This document shows, in pieces, positions 34,164 to 46,783 of a DNA stretch of 64,000 nt. Each line of letters begins with the position of its first letter. The first letter of the stretch is position 1. The notes under the pieces were generated by a model. It made no database searches. It saw only the letters and a program-made list of their open reading frames with translations, and had not been told where the DNA came from. Made by a program: the position numbers and the translations under genes. This DNA is from Arthrobacter sp. DNA4 (GTDB taxonomy: Bacteria; Actinomycetota; Actinomycetes; Actinomycetales; Micrococcaceae): contig NZ_CP101466.1 of the NCBI RefSeq assembly GCF_024362385.1, forward strand, positions 4,402,001 to 4,466,000, given 5' to 3'.

Positions 34164-35252
34164 CTACCCCCGGCCGGTCTCCAGCACCGAGGCGAGATCG
34201 AAGTTCACCGGCTCCTCCAGCTGCGCGTAGGTGCAGGATTCCGGGTCCCGGTCCGGCCGCCAGCGGTTGAACTGGGCCGTGTGGCGGAACCGGTCGCCCT
34301 CCATGTGGTCGTAGCGGACCTCCACCACCAGTTCGGGCCGGAGCGGAACGAAGGACAGGTCTTTGCCGGCGCTCCAGCGGCTGCCCTCCGCGTTCCGCGG
34401 GGTCCGTTCGCCTTCTTCCTGCTTGGCCCAGGCCCAGGGGTGGTTGTCGAACTCGGTCACCAGTGGTTGGAGTTCCTGGAACAGCTCCTGCCGCCGCTTC
34501 ATCGGGAAGGCGCCGATCACGCCCACGCTGGCCAGGCCGCCGTCGTCCTTGTACAGGCCCAGCAGCAGTGAGCCGATGGCATCCGGCCCGCTCTTGTGCA
34601 GGCGGTAGCCGGTCACCACGCAGTCCGCGGTGCGCTCGTGCTTGACCTTGAACATCACCCGCTTGTCGGGTTCGTACCGGCCGTCCAGCCGCTTGGCCAC
34701 GATGCCGTCCAGCCCGGCCCCCTCGAACTGCTCGAACCAGTGCCCGGCCGTGTCCTTGTCCGTGGTGGCGGCGGTGAGGTGCACTGGTGCCTTGCTCGCG
34801 GCGAGCGCCTTCTCCAGCGCAGCGCGCCGCTCCGCAAAGGGCCTGCCGGTGTAGTCCTCATCGCCGAGGGCCAGGAGGTCAAAAGCCACAAAGCTTGCCG
34901 GGGTTTGCTCCGCCAGCAGCTTCACGCGGCTGGCAGCAGGATGGATGCGCTGCTGCAGGGTGTCGAAATCGAGCCTGTCCCCGGACGCCCCCACCAGGAT
35001 GATCTCGCCGTCCACCACGCAGCGCGGCGGCAGGTTCTCCTTGAGCGCCGCCACGAGCTCCGGGAAGTACCGGGTCATGGGCTTTTCGTTGCGGCTGCCG
35101 ATCTCCAGGTCATCACCGTCACGGAAAATGATGGACCGGAAGCCGTCCCACTTGGGTTCGTAGCTGAGGTCCCCGCTGCCGGGAATGCCGTCGAGGCCGC
35201 TGACGGCCTTGGCGAGCATGGGCGGGACGGGCGGCATCACGGGAAGTTCCAT
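34164..35252 (-). CDS. ligC: ATP-dependent DNA ligase, LigC type
   Basis: 362 aa. The nucleotidyltransferase motif I EPKWDGFR carries the adenylated Lys near residue 34. Motif III is FVAFDLLAL, motif IV LDGIVAKRL and motif V MFKVKHERTADCVV, followed by an OB fold. This is the short actinobacterial LigC linked to base-excision or end-joining repair, here without ku or primase genes beside it. The symbol refers to the DNA ligase, not to the lignin dehydrogenase of the same name. Confidence 0.9.
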   Translation of the reverse strand: MELPVMPPVPPMLAKAVSGLDGIPGSGDLSYEPKWDGFRSIIFRDGDDLEIGSRNEKPMTRYFPELVAALKENLPPRCVVDGEIILVGASGDRLDFDTLQQRIHPAASRVKLLAEQTPASFVAFDLLALGDEDYTGRPFAERRAALEKALAASKAPVHLTAATTDKDTAGHWFEQFEGAGLDGIVAKRLDGRYEPDKRVMFKVKHERTADCVVTGYRLHKSGPDAIGSLLLGLYKDDGGLASVGVIGAFPMKRRQELFQELQPLVTEFDNHPWAWAKQEEGERTPRNAEGSRWSAGKDLSFVPLRPELVVEVRYDHMEGDRFRHTAQFNRWRPDRDPESCTYAQLEEPVNFDLASVLETGRG

Positions 35253-35304
35253 GTGCCCATTCTTGCCCGGCCCGTGGCCCGGGCGGTAGGGCGGCGCGCC
35301 CGCT

Positions 35305-36228
35305 TCAGGCCGCCAGCAGCCAAACGATCAGCACCAGCACCGGCGCAGCGGCGGCCGTGGAGAGCAGGATGGTTTCCCGCGCCACGGCCACGCCGCGCCC
35401 GTATTTGCTGGCGAACAGGAACACGTTCTGGGCCGAGGGCAGCGCCGCCATGAGCACCACGCCCAGGAGCATGTGGTGGTCCAGGTTGAAGAGGAAGCGC
35501 CCGACGACGAAGGCCACCGCCGGCATCACGGTGGACTTCAGGGCCGTGGCAGTAAGGATTTCGGCCGTGTGGCCGCCGCTTCGGAGCATTTTGGTGCCGT
35601 GCAGTGACATGCCGAACGCCAGCAGCACCACCGGGACGGCCGCACCGCCCAGGAGGGTGAGCGGTGCCATCACCGGGGCCGGCAGCTGCACGTGGAACGC
35701 GGCCAAGACCACGCCCAGGAGCGAGGCGATGATCATGGGGTTGCGGAAGGGCTGGGTGAGCATCAGCCGGGGCGAGAACCGGCCGGCTTCGCTGAGGTCA
35801 AGAAGCGTCAGGACCAGCGGGGCGAACAGGAGCAGCTGGACCAGCAGGACCGGGGCCACGGGAGTGGCGTCACCCAGGGCATAGAGGGTGATGGGGATGC
35901 CGATGTTGTTGGCATTAACGTAGGAGCCGGTCATCGCGCCCACTGCCGTTTCGGCCAGCGGCCTGCGGAACCAGATGCGGCTGGCGGCCACATAAAGCAG
36001 CGCGGTCACCGCGGCGGTGATCATGGCAAGCGGAACATAGGCGGAGAAGACCACGGACAAATCCGACTTAAGCACCACTGTGAAGAGCAGTACCGGGTTG
36101 GTGATGAAAAAGGCGGTCCGGGTCAGCGCCGAGATGGTGGCTTCATCGCCCAGGCCGCAGCGCGCGGCGATATACCCGGCAGCTATGACGACGCCGATCA
36201 CCGCCAGCCCGATCAGCACGCCGCCCAT
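35305..36228 (-). CDS. AEC (auxin efflux carrier) family transporter
   Basis: 307 aa, about ten hydrophobic segments. It shows the AEC features of two related halves (GYIAARCGLG and NPVLLFTVVLKSD; GSYVNANNIGIPITLYALGD in the first half, ALPSAQNVFLFASKYGRG in the second). Family members move malate, malonate or other carboxylates. Start ATG at 36228. It is divergent from the LLM oxidoreductase gene, with an inverted repeat between them. Its cargo is unknown. Confidence 0.85.
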   Translation of the reverse strand: MGGVLIGLAVIGVVIAAGYIAARCGLGDEATISALTRTAFFITNPVLLFTVVLKSDLSVVFSAYVPLAMITAAVTALLYVAASRIWFRRPLAETAVGAMTGSYVNANNIGIPITLYALGDATPVAPVLLVQLLLFAPLVLTLLDLSEAGRFSPRLMLTQPFRNPMIIASLLGVVLAAFHVQLPAPVMAPLTLLGGAAVPVVLLAFGMSLHGTKMLRSGGHTAEILTATALKSTVMPAVAFVVGRFLFNLDHHMLLGVVLMAALPSAQNVFLFASKYGRGVAVARETILLSTAAAAPVLVLIVWLLAA

Positions 36229-36249
36229 CGAGGTACTTCCCTTCCATAG

Positions 36250-36280
36250 ACTGCGTTCCCACCGTCAGCCGGAACGCAGT
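36250..36280. repeat. 10-bp inverted repeat in the divergent AEC/LLM promoter region
   Basis: ACTGCGTTCC (36250-36259) and GGAACGCAGT (36271-36280) are exact complements around an 11-nt centre. It lies 22 bp upstream of the AEC start. It could be an operator or a leader hairpin. The rest of 36229-36376 shows nothing else definite. Confidence 0.45.
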
Positions 36281-36376
36281 ACCACAAGTCTCCAACTTAT
36301 CCGACAAGTGGCCCCGGCCCGCTGAATTTCCGGCGAACCCTCGACACGGCACGGTGCGGGACGGTAGAGGTTATCG

Positions 36377-37417
36377 ATGGTCACTGTCGGTTTTCACGCA
36401 TCGCACGAACAGATAAGTCCCGGCCAGCTGCTCAAAGACGTCCAGCACGCGGAACGCGCCGGCTTCGATGCGGCCATGTGCTCGGACCACATCGAGCCCT
36501 GGTCAGCGCGCCAGGGTCACTCCGGTTTCGCCTGGTCCTGGCTGGGGGCAGCGCTGGCCACCACCGGCCTGCGCTTCGGAGTGGTGACCGCACCCGGCCA
36601 GCGGTACCACCCCACGATCATCGCGCACGCCTCCGCAACCTTGGCCAGCATGTTTCCCGGCAGGTTCTGGTTTGCCCCGGGGAGCGGTGAAAACATGAAT
36701 GAGCATGTCACCGGGGACCCCTGGCCGCCGAAGGACATCAGGCAGCGCCGGCTGGAGGAATGCGTGGACGTGATCCGCCGGCTGCACCGCGGCGAGGAGG
36801 TCACGCACCGGGGCCTGGTGACGGTGGAGCAGGCGCGGATTTGGGATGTCCCCGGTGCCCCGCCGCCGTTAATCGCGCCGGCCATCAGTGTGGACACGGC
36901 GCGTCGGGCAGCGGCCTGGGCGGACGGGCTGGTCACCGTCAACCAGCCCGCGCCGAAGCTGCGTGAAATGCTGGCCGCCTACCGCGACAGCGGGGGCAGG
37001 GGGAAGGCCGTGCTGCAGGTGCACCTTTCCTGGGCGCGGAGCGGGGATGAGGCGGCAGCCATCGCCATGGACCAGTGGCGGACCAACACGTTCGCACCGC
37101 CCATCCCCTGGGACCTGCCCACCGCAGGACATTTCGACGGCGTGGGCGAGCACGTGCACGAAGAGCAGGTCCGCAGCACGGTCAACGTCGCCGCCAGCCT
37201 GGCCGAGCACGTGGACTGGCTGGGCGGGTACGCGGAGCTGGGCTTCGACGAGCTGTACCTGCACTTCGTGGGTCAGGAGCAGGCCCCCTTCATCGACGCG
37301 TTCGCCGCAGGCGTCCTGCCGCAGCTGCGCACCCGCGGAACCGCTGCTGCCGGAACCCCCTCTGAACCTCAGCTGGTCCGCGCGGCTGCCAATCCGGCGT
37401 CGGGGTCTCCGGCATGA
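36377..37417 (+). CDS. Luciferase-like (LLM) flavin oxidoreductase, non-F420 type
   Basis: 346 aa, bacterial-luciferase-like TIM barrel. Typical parts are VGFHASHEQISPGQLLKDVQHAERAGFDAAMCSDH, LRFGVVTAPGQRYHP, FWFAPGSGENMNEHVTGD and RRLEECVDVIRRL. This subgroup is commonly encoded beside a trehalose-synthase-like GH13 gene, as here, where the two overlap by 4 nt. Its substrate is unknown. Confidence 0.82.
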   Translation: MVTVGFHASHEQISPGQLLKDVQHAERAGFDAAMCSDHIEPWSARQGHSGFAWSWLGAALATTGLRFGVVTAPGQRYHPTIIAHASATLASMFPGRFWFAPGSGENMNEHVTGDPWPPKDIRQRRLEECVDVIRRLHRGEEVTHRGLVTVEQARIWDVPGAPPPLIAPAISVDTARRAAAWADGLVTVNQPAPKLREMLAAYRDSGGRGKAVLQVHLSWARSGDEAAAIAMDQWRTNTFAPPIPWDLPTAGHFDGVGEHVHEEQVRSTVNVAASLAEHVDWLGGYAELGFDELYLHFVGQEQAPFIDAFAAGVLPQLRTRGTAAAGTPSEPQLVRAAANPASGSPA

Positions 37418-39108
37418 GGATCGCGGAGACGTCCGACCTGTGGTGGAAGAACGCCGTCATCTACTGCCTGGACGTAGAGACGTTCTTTGACGACGACGGC
37501 GACGGCACCGGTGACTTTGCCGGCCTGACCCAGCGAGTGGACTATCTCGCCGCACTGGGCGTGACGTGCATCTGGCTGATGCCGTTCTACCCGTCCCCGG
37601 ACCGGGACGACGGCTACGACGTGACTGACTTCTTCAGCGTGGACCCGCGGCTCGGCACGCTGGGCGACCTGGTGGAGTTCATCCGTGCCGCCAAGGACCG
37701 GGGCCTGCGGGTCATCGCCGACTTCGTGGTGAACCACACCTCCGACCAGCACCCCTGGTTCGTGGCGGCCCGGAAATCAACCGACAACCCGTACCGCGAC
37801 TTCTACGTGTGGCGGCAGGACACACCCCCGGACACCTCCGCCGAGGTGGTGTTCCCTGGGGAGGAGAACTCGCTCTGGACCCTCGACGAGGCCACCGGCG
37901 AGTGGTACCTGCACATGTTTGCCAAGTACCAGCCGGACCTGAACGTCACAAACCCGCAGGTCCGCGACCAGATCGCAAAAGCCATGGGACTCTGGCTGGA
38001 ACTGGGGCTGGACGGCTTCCGGCTGGACGCCGTGCCGTTCTTCCTGGAAATCAGGGGCCAACCCAAGGACCAGGCAGCAAACATCAACCCGCATGGCTAC
38101 CTCAGCGCGCTGCGCAGCTTCCTGAACCGGCGCAACGGCAGCGCCGTGCTGCTGGGCGAAGTGAACTTGCCCTACAAGGAGCAGCTCGAGTACTTCGGCG
38201 GCCCGGAGGGCAACGAGCTGAACATGCAGTTCGACTTCCTGTCGATGCAGCACATCTACCTGTCACTGGCCCGGAAGGACGCCAGGCCGCTGGCGGAAAC
38301 GCTCAAGAGCCGGTCGCCCATAAACCCGGACAACCAATGGGCCATGTTCGTGCGGAACCATGACGAGCTCACGCTGGACAAGCTCAGCAACGGGGAGCGG
38401 CAGGAGGTCTTTGCAGCCTTTGGGCCGGAGAAGAACATGCAGGTCTACGGCAGGGGGCTGCGGCGGAGGTTGCCCCCGATGCTGGGCGGGGACCAGGAAC
38501 GGATCCGGATGGTGTACTCCCTGATGTTCTCCCTGCCAGGCACCCCCGTGATCTTCTATGGCGAGGAGATAGGCATGGGTGAGGACCTCCGGCAAAAGAG
38601 CCGGGCCGCCGTCCGCACGCCGATGCAGTGGAACAGCGAAAAGAACGGCGGCTTTTCCAACGCCAAGGCCTCGGACCTGGTGGCACCGCTGGTGCGCGGG
38701 GATTACGGGCCGGAGCAGGTCAACGCGGCGGCGGGCAAACGGGACCCGGAGTCCCTGTTCACCTTCATGGCCACGCTGATCGCCCGCTACCGGGAGGACC
38801 CTGAGCTGGGGTGGGGCGAGTTTGGGGTCATCGACCAGCCTGAGCCGGCGGTGTTCGCCCATACCTGCAGTTCCGGCGGCGGCACGCTGGTACTGCTGCA
38901 CAACTTTGGCGAGGATCCGGTGAAGGTGAGCGGGAAGGTGGGGCCGGGGGACGGCCCGGCGCAGGCATTCCGCGGTGCCATGCTGCTGGACCTGTTCGAC
39001 GGCGGCAACGTCGACCTGGATCCCGACGGCGGTTTCCGGGTGGAGCTGGGACGCTACGGCTACCGCTGGTTCCGCGTGCACCGGAAAGGCGACCGGCTGG
39101 CGCCGTAA
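37414..39108 (+). CDS. GH13 alpha-amylase-family enzyme, trehalose-synthase-like
   Basis: 564 aa. GH13 catalytic residues are visible: nucleophile Asp in LDGFRLDAVPF, acid/base Glu in VLLGEVNLP and Asp in VRNHDELTLDKL. The opening WWKNAVIYCLDVETFFDDDGDGTGDFAGL resembles TreS, and a C-terminal beta domain ends RYGYRWFRV. Trehalose synthase, glucosyltransferase or maltogenic activities are possible. It is coupled by ATGA overlap to the LLM gene. Confidence 0.85.
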   Translation: MRIAETSDLWWKNAVIYCLDVETFFDDDGDGTGDFAGLTQRVDYLAALGVTCIWLMPFYPSPDRDDGYDVTDFFSVDPRLGTLGDLVEFIRAAKDRGLRVIADFVVNHTSDQHPWFVAARKSTDNPYRDFYVWRQDTPPDTSAEVVFPGEENSLWTLDEATGEWYLHMFAKYQPDLNVTNPQVRDQIAKAMGLWLELGLDGFRLDAVPFFLEIRGQPKDQAANINPHGYLSALRSFLNRRNGSAVLLGEVNLPYKEQLEYFGGPEGNELNMQFDFLSMQHIYLSLARKDARPLAETLKSRSPINPDNQWAMFVRNHDELTLDKLSNGERQEVFAAFGPEKNMQVYGRGLRRRLPPMLGGDQERIRMVYSLMFSLPGTPVIFYGEEIGMGEDLRQKSRAAVRTPMQWNSEKNGGFSNAKASDLVAPLVRGDYGPEQVNAAAGKRDPESLFTFMATLIARYREDPELGWGEFGVIDQPEPAVFAHTCSSGGGTLVLLHNFGEDPVKVSGKVGPGDGPAQAFRGAMLLDLFDGGNVDLDPDGGFRVELGRYGYRWFRVHRKGDRLAP

Positions 39109-39208
39109 CGGACGGGATGAGGGGTTGGACCGGGTCCTCCCCTCCCGCACGTGTGGCGGAAAGGTGTGGAGCCGCCGCCCGCCGTCGTGCTTTGTGAAAA
39201 GATCAACC

Positions 39209-40435
39209 ATGCGCGCCATGCAACACTCCAGCAAACTCCGGAACGTCCGCTACGAACTCCGCGGACCGATCCTCGAGGCCGCCAAGAACATGGAGGCCGA
39301 AGGGCACCGGATCCTCAAGATGAACCTCGGGGACACGGCACCCTTCGGGCTGGAAGCACCCGAGTCTGTGGTGGTGGACATGATCCACCACCTTCGCGGC
39401 GCCCAGGGCTACAGCGATTCAAAGGGCATCTTCACGGCCCGGACCGCCATCTCGCAGTACTACCAGACCCGAGGCCTGATGAACATCGGGGTCGAGGACA
39501 TCGTCATCGGCAACGGCGTCAGCGAACTGATCTCCATGTGCCTGCAGGCCTTCATGGAGAACGGCGACGAAATCCTGGTCCCGGCACCTGACTACCCCCT
39601 GTGGACCGCCGCCGTGACCCTGACCGGCGGCAAGCCCGTCCACTACGTCTGCGACGAGGCGGAGAACTGGTGGCCGGACCTGGCCGACGTGGAAGCGAAG
39701 ATCACCAACCGCACCAAGGGCATCGTGATCATCAACCCGAACAACCCCACCGGGGCCGTCTACCCCCGGCACATCCTGGAACAGTTCGCCGGCCTGGCCC
39801 GGAAGCACAACCTGGTTCTTTTCTCCGACGAGATCTACGAGAAAGTGCTCTATGAAGACGCCACGCACATCCACACCGCTGCGGTGGCGGAGGACGTGTG
39901 CTGCCTGACCTTCAGCGGCTTGTCCAAGGCCTACCGGATGCCGGGCTACCGGGCCGGATGGGTGGCCATTACCGGCCCGCTGGCCGCCACCGCCGCCTAC
40001 CGTGAAGCATTGGAACTGCTGGCGTCGCTGCGCCTGTGCGCCAACGTTCCCGCCCAGCACGCCATCCAGACCTGCCTCGGCGGCTACCAAAGCATCGATG
40101 CGCTGGTGAAGCCGGGCGGCCGGCTGCGCGAACAGCGGGACCTTGCCCACAAACTGCTCACGGCCATTCCCGGCGTCACGTGCGTCCCGGCGTCGGGCGC
40201 CATGTACCTGTTCCCGCGCCTGGACCCGGAGCTGTACCCGATCGAGAGCGACGAGAAATTCGTCCTGGACCTGCTCCGGGACCAAAAGATCCTGGTCTCC
40301 CACGGTTCGGCCTTCAACTGGCCCGCGCCGGACCACTTCCGCTTTGTCATCCTTCCCTCGGTGCTGGACATCGAGGAAGCCGTCCGGAGGATTTCCACAT
40401 TCCTGGCGGCCTACCGGAGCGGGGCCGCAGCCTGA
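39209..40435 (+). CDS. AlaT/AspC-type class I aminotransferase
   Basis: 408 aa (ATG 39209, with 39218 as alternative). Fold-type I PLP enzyme: SKLRNVRYELRGPILEAA at the start, IINPNNPTGAVY (substrate/PLP Asn), LVLFSDEIYEKVLYE (PLP Asp and Tyr) and the Schiff-base Lys in FSGLSKAYRMPGYRAGW. It matches the pattern of pyruvate-specific AlaT aminotransferases. It stands alone, with no obvious operon partner. Confidence 0.88.
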   Translation: MRAMQHSSKLRNVRYELRGPILEAAKNMEAEGHRILKMNLGDTAPFGLEAPESVVVDMIHHLRGAQGYSDSKGIFTARTAISQYYQTRGLMNIGVEDIVIGNGVSELISMCLQAFMENGDEILVPAPDYPLWTAAVTLTGGKPVHYVCDEAENWWPDLADVEAKITNRTKGIVIINPNNPTGAVYPRHILEQFAGLARKHNLVLFSDEIYEKVLYEDATHIHTAAVAEDVCCLTFSGLSKAYRMPGYRAGWVAITGPLAATAAYREALELLASLRLCANVPAQHAIQTCLGGYQSIDALVKPGGRLREQRDLAHKLLTAIPGVTCVPASGAMYLFPRLDPELYPIESDEKFVLDLLRDQKILVSHGSAFNWPAPDHFRFVILPSVLDIEEAVRRISTFLAAYRSGAAA

Positions 40436-40559
40436 AACCGCGGCGGCGCGAAGAACTAACCGGGCCCTAACCGCGGGGAAACCGGTACGCAACATTCCAG
40501 GCCCACACTTGGTAGTGCAGGCAAGAGCCGGCACCAGCTCCAGCCAGGAGGCCCCAGCG

Positions 40560-40796
40560 ATGTTGAAGAAAGCGACCACGCATGTAACAAGAGTCCGCGC
40601 CCTGGATCAGCTCCACCGCGGCGATGAAATCGAAGCCCGCCTGTCGGTGGGGCCCTCCTACGACGACGTGGTGATCCGCCGCGGCAGCGTTCAGGAAACA
40701 GCGCCAGGCATCGGTGTGGTCTGGATCCTGGACCGCATCAGCGGCGTGCGCAAAGCAATCAATACGGACGAGTGCAGCGTCTGGCGGGTGGCATAG
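40560..40796 (+). CDS. Small conserved-type hypothetical protein
   Basis: 78 aa, an AGGAGG ribosome site 7 nt before the ATG. Sequence is mixed charged with a predicted beta-rich core (DEIEARLSVGPSYDDVVIRRGSVQ, GIGVVWILDR). No domain was recognised. The strong ribosome site and good codon use make it a real gene. It converges on the reductase gene at 40826. Confidence 0.65.
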   Translation: MLKKATTHVTRVRALDQLHRGDEIEARLSVGPSYDDVVIRRGSVQETAPGIGVVWILDRISGVRKAINTDECSVWRVA

Positions 40797-40825
40797 CAGG
40801 TCTGGGAAGACGGTGGCGGGCGTAG

Positions 40826-44431
<3,606 letters not shown>

Positions 44432-44509
44432 TGCGAAATCCCTGTCACTGCGAACTCCATCGTTCGGTCCACGGTGGAAAGCAGCCCGGGACGTCCAGTA
44501 CCAACACGA

Positions 44510-44541
44510 TTGCTAACAAAATTGTATCGGATGTCTTGACC
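44510..44541. promoter_or_regulatory. Divergent promoter with GntR-type site TTGCTAACAA
   Basis: TTGCTAACAA (44510-44519) differs by one base from the TTGCTGACAA sites at 15892 and 15971 near the GntR gene. Directly beside it a -10 box TACAAT reads leftward (44526-44521) toward the demethylase genes, so the site covers their expected start. A -35-like TTGACC (44536-44541) reads rightward toward the tautomerase gene; its -10 is weak. Confidence 0.55.
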
Positions 44542-44637
44542 AGAGTTCCAGAGCATGGTTTTCTGGCACTGTCCGCCGGAAAGGACTGACCATGGGCCGT
44601 CCAGGCACCATGCCCGCCGTGGAACGCGAGGGTGGAA

Positions 44638-45735
44638 ATGCCCGAAACTAAGGGGATCCCCTGCCTCCTCATGCGGGGAGGGACCTCCAAGGGTGCCCTG
44701 TTCCTCGCCTCCGACCTGCCCGCGGATCCCGCGGAACGCGACGACCTGCTGCTGAGGATCATGGGCTCTCCCGATCCACGGCAGGTGGACGGGCTGGGCG
44801 GGGCACACCCCCTGACCAGCAAGGTTGCGGTCATCGCCCCGTCCCCGGACGCCGGCGCGGACGTCGACTACCTCTTCCTCCAGGTCGGCGTCGACACGGC
44901 ACTGGTCACCGGCCGCCAGAACTGCGGAAACATCCTTGCCGCCGTGGGACCCTTCGCCGTGGAGCGGGGCCTGGTGCAGCCCACGGATGGCCACACCGAG
45001 GTGCGCATCCGGATGGTGAACACCGGCAGCATGGCCACCGCGCGGTTTGCCACGCCCGGCGGGGTGGTGGATTACGACGGCGGCCCGGCGGCAGGTGAGG
45101 CAGTGGCAATTGACGGCGTTCCGGGAACGGCAGCGGCCATCCGGCTCAACTTCGAGGGCACGGCGGGATCATCGACGGGCGCCCTGTTCCCCACGGGCAG
45201 GATTCTGGACCACGCGGGGGGCGTGGACTTTACCTGCGTTGACAACGGAATGCCCAGCGTTTTGATGCGAGCTGCCGACCTGGGCATCACCGGCCAGGAA
45301 GCCCCTGCAGACCTTGAGGCAGACGAAGGCCTGGCAGAACGGCTCGCCGGGCTCCGCCTCGCAGCGGCGGACCTGATGGGCATGGGCGATGTCAGTGGTG
45401 CCACCGTACCCAAGCTGGTGCTGCTGGCACCGCCGCGGGCCGGGGGCGCCATAGCCACCCGCAGCTTCCTTCCCGTCCGGGTCCACACCTCAATCGGCGT
45501 GCTCGGAGCACTCACCGTGGCGGCGGGTGTCCTGGCGGAGGGGTCGGTGGGCCATGGCCTTGCCGCGCTTCCTTCACCGGGGGAACCCTTCCGGGTGGAA
45601 CACCCCACCGGCCATTTTGACGTGGAGGTGTCCATCGACACCACCCCGGACGGCTATACCGTGACCCGCTCAACTGCCCTCAGGACAGCACGGAAGATAT
45701 TCGAAGGACGCGTCTTCCCGCGCCTACGCCTGTGA
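44638..45735 (+). CDS. ligU: 4-oxalomesaconate tautomerase, PrpF family
   Basis: 365 aa from the ATG at 44638 (GAGGG upstream; GTG at 44632 also possible). PrpF/GalD/LigU fold: CLLMRGGTSKGALFLASDLP near the start with the catalytic Lys, LGGAHPLTSKVAVI, NCGNILAAVGPFAVERG, and FTCVDNGMPSVLMRAADLG. These enzymes convert the keto and enol forms or double-bond isomers of 4-oxalomesaconate before hydration by LigJ. LigJ is encoded 28 kb away. It is followed 36 bp later by the ring-cleavage gene. Confidence 0.88.
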   Translation: MPETKGIPCLLMRGGTSKGALFLASDLPADPAERDDLLLRIMGSPDPRQVDGLGGAHPLTSKVAVIAPSPDAGADVDYLFLQVGVDTALVTGRQNCGNILAAVGPFAVERGLVQPTDGHTEVRIRMVNTGSMATARFATPGGVVDYDGGPAAGEAVAIDGVPGTAAAIRLNFEGTAGSSTGALFPTGRILDHAGGVDFTCVDNGMPSVLMRAADLGITGQEAPADLEADEGLAERLAGLRLAAADLMGMGDVSGATVPKLVLLAPPRAGGAIATRSFLPVRVHTSIGVLGALTVAAGVLAEGSVGHGLAALPSPGEPFRVEHPTGHFDVEVSIDTTPDGYTVTRSTALRTARKIFEGRVFPRLRL

Positions 45736-45771
45736 CGACTGCACAACGACCCCTTTAGAGAGGACAGCTTC

Positions 45772-46737
45772 ATGACCGGGTATACCTCGTTCGACGTCGC
45801 CCACCTGGGAAACGTGGAACTGCTGACCCCCGTCTTCGAGGAAAGCCTGTGGTTCTTCCGCGACCTGCTCGCCATGCGCGTCGTAGCGGAGACCAGCAGC
45901 GCCGGCACGAAGTCCGCCTACCTGCGGACCTGGGACGAATACCAGCTCTACACCCTCAAGCTCACCGCCTCAGCCGATGCCGGTGTCGGGCGTACCACTT
46001 TCCGTGCCACGAGCCAGGAGGCGCTGGAGCGCCGGGTCGCCGCCATCGAAGCCACCGGCCTGGGCATCGGCTGGGAAGACGGTGAGGTGGGAACGGGGCC
46101 GACCTACTCCTTCCGGGACCCCGACGGGCACCTCATGGGCATCTATTACGCAACCGAACGGTACGTGGCCACGGACGACAAACCCGCCCTGAAGAACCAG
46201 GCCTCGGCCTTCCCCGGCCGGGGCGTAAACGCCCGCCGGCTGGACCACATCAATTTCCTGGCCAAGGATGTGGTGGCCAACGGGGAGTTCGTGGCCCACG
46301 CGCTGTGCGGGCGGGAGAGTGAACGCATCCGGCTCGACGACGGCGGATACGCCGCATGGTGGTTCCATTTCAACAACAAGTCCTATGACATCGTGTACTC
46401 CGACGACTGGCTCAAGCACGGCAACCGGCTCCATCACGTTGCCTTCGCTCCGGATACCCGCGAGGACATCCTGAAGGCCGCGGACATCTTCCTTGAAAAC
46501 GGGATCCACATCGAGTCCGGGCCGCACAAGCACGCCATCAACCAGACGTTTTTCCTCTACGTCTGGGAGCCCGGCGGCAACCGGATCGAACTGGCCAACG
46601 CCGGCGCCCGCCTGCTGCTGGACCCGGACTCGCCCGTGGTGGAGTGGAGCCAGGAGGAGCGCAGGAAGGGGCAGGCCTGGGGCATGAAAACCATCGAGAC
46701 GTTCCATACGCACGGAACGCCAAACATCCGCCAGTGA
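45772..46737 (+). CDS. Type I (VOC) extradiol dioxygenase
   Basis: 321 aa, two VOC modules. The Fe(II) ligands are His159 (RLDHINFLAKDV), His222 (RLHHVAFAPDTRE) and Glu273 (GGNRIELANAG), with Tyr in FFLYVWEPGG, matching the catechol 2,3-dioxygenase pattern. Family members open catechols next to one hydroxyl. Neighbours suggest a protocatechuate- or gallate-type substrate, where LigB-fold type II enzymes are the usual choice; regiochemistry cannot be read from sequence. It has an AGAGAGG ribosome site and precedes the aldehyde dehydrogenase. Confidence 0.87.
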   Translation: MTGYTSFDVAHLGNVELLTPVFEESLWFFRDLLAMRVVAETSSAGTKSAYLRTWDEYQLYTLKLTASADAGVGRTTFRATSQEALERRVAAIEATGLGIGWEDGEVGTGPTYSFRDPDGHLMGIYYATERYVATDDKPALKNQASAFPGRGVNARRLDHINFLAKDVVANGEFVAHALCGRESERIRLDDGGYAAWWFHFNNKSYDIVYSDDWLKHGNRLHHVAFAPDTREDILKAADIFLENGIHIESGPHKHAINQTFFLYVWEPGGNRIELANAGARLLLDPDSPVVEWSQEERRKGQAWGMKTIETFHTHGTPNIRQ

Positions 46738-46783
46738 GAAAATTAAAGGATCCCTGCAGTACCGCACAGAGAGGTGCATCATC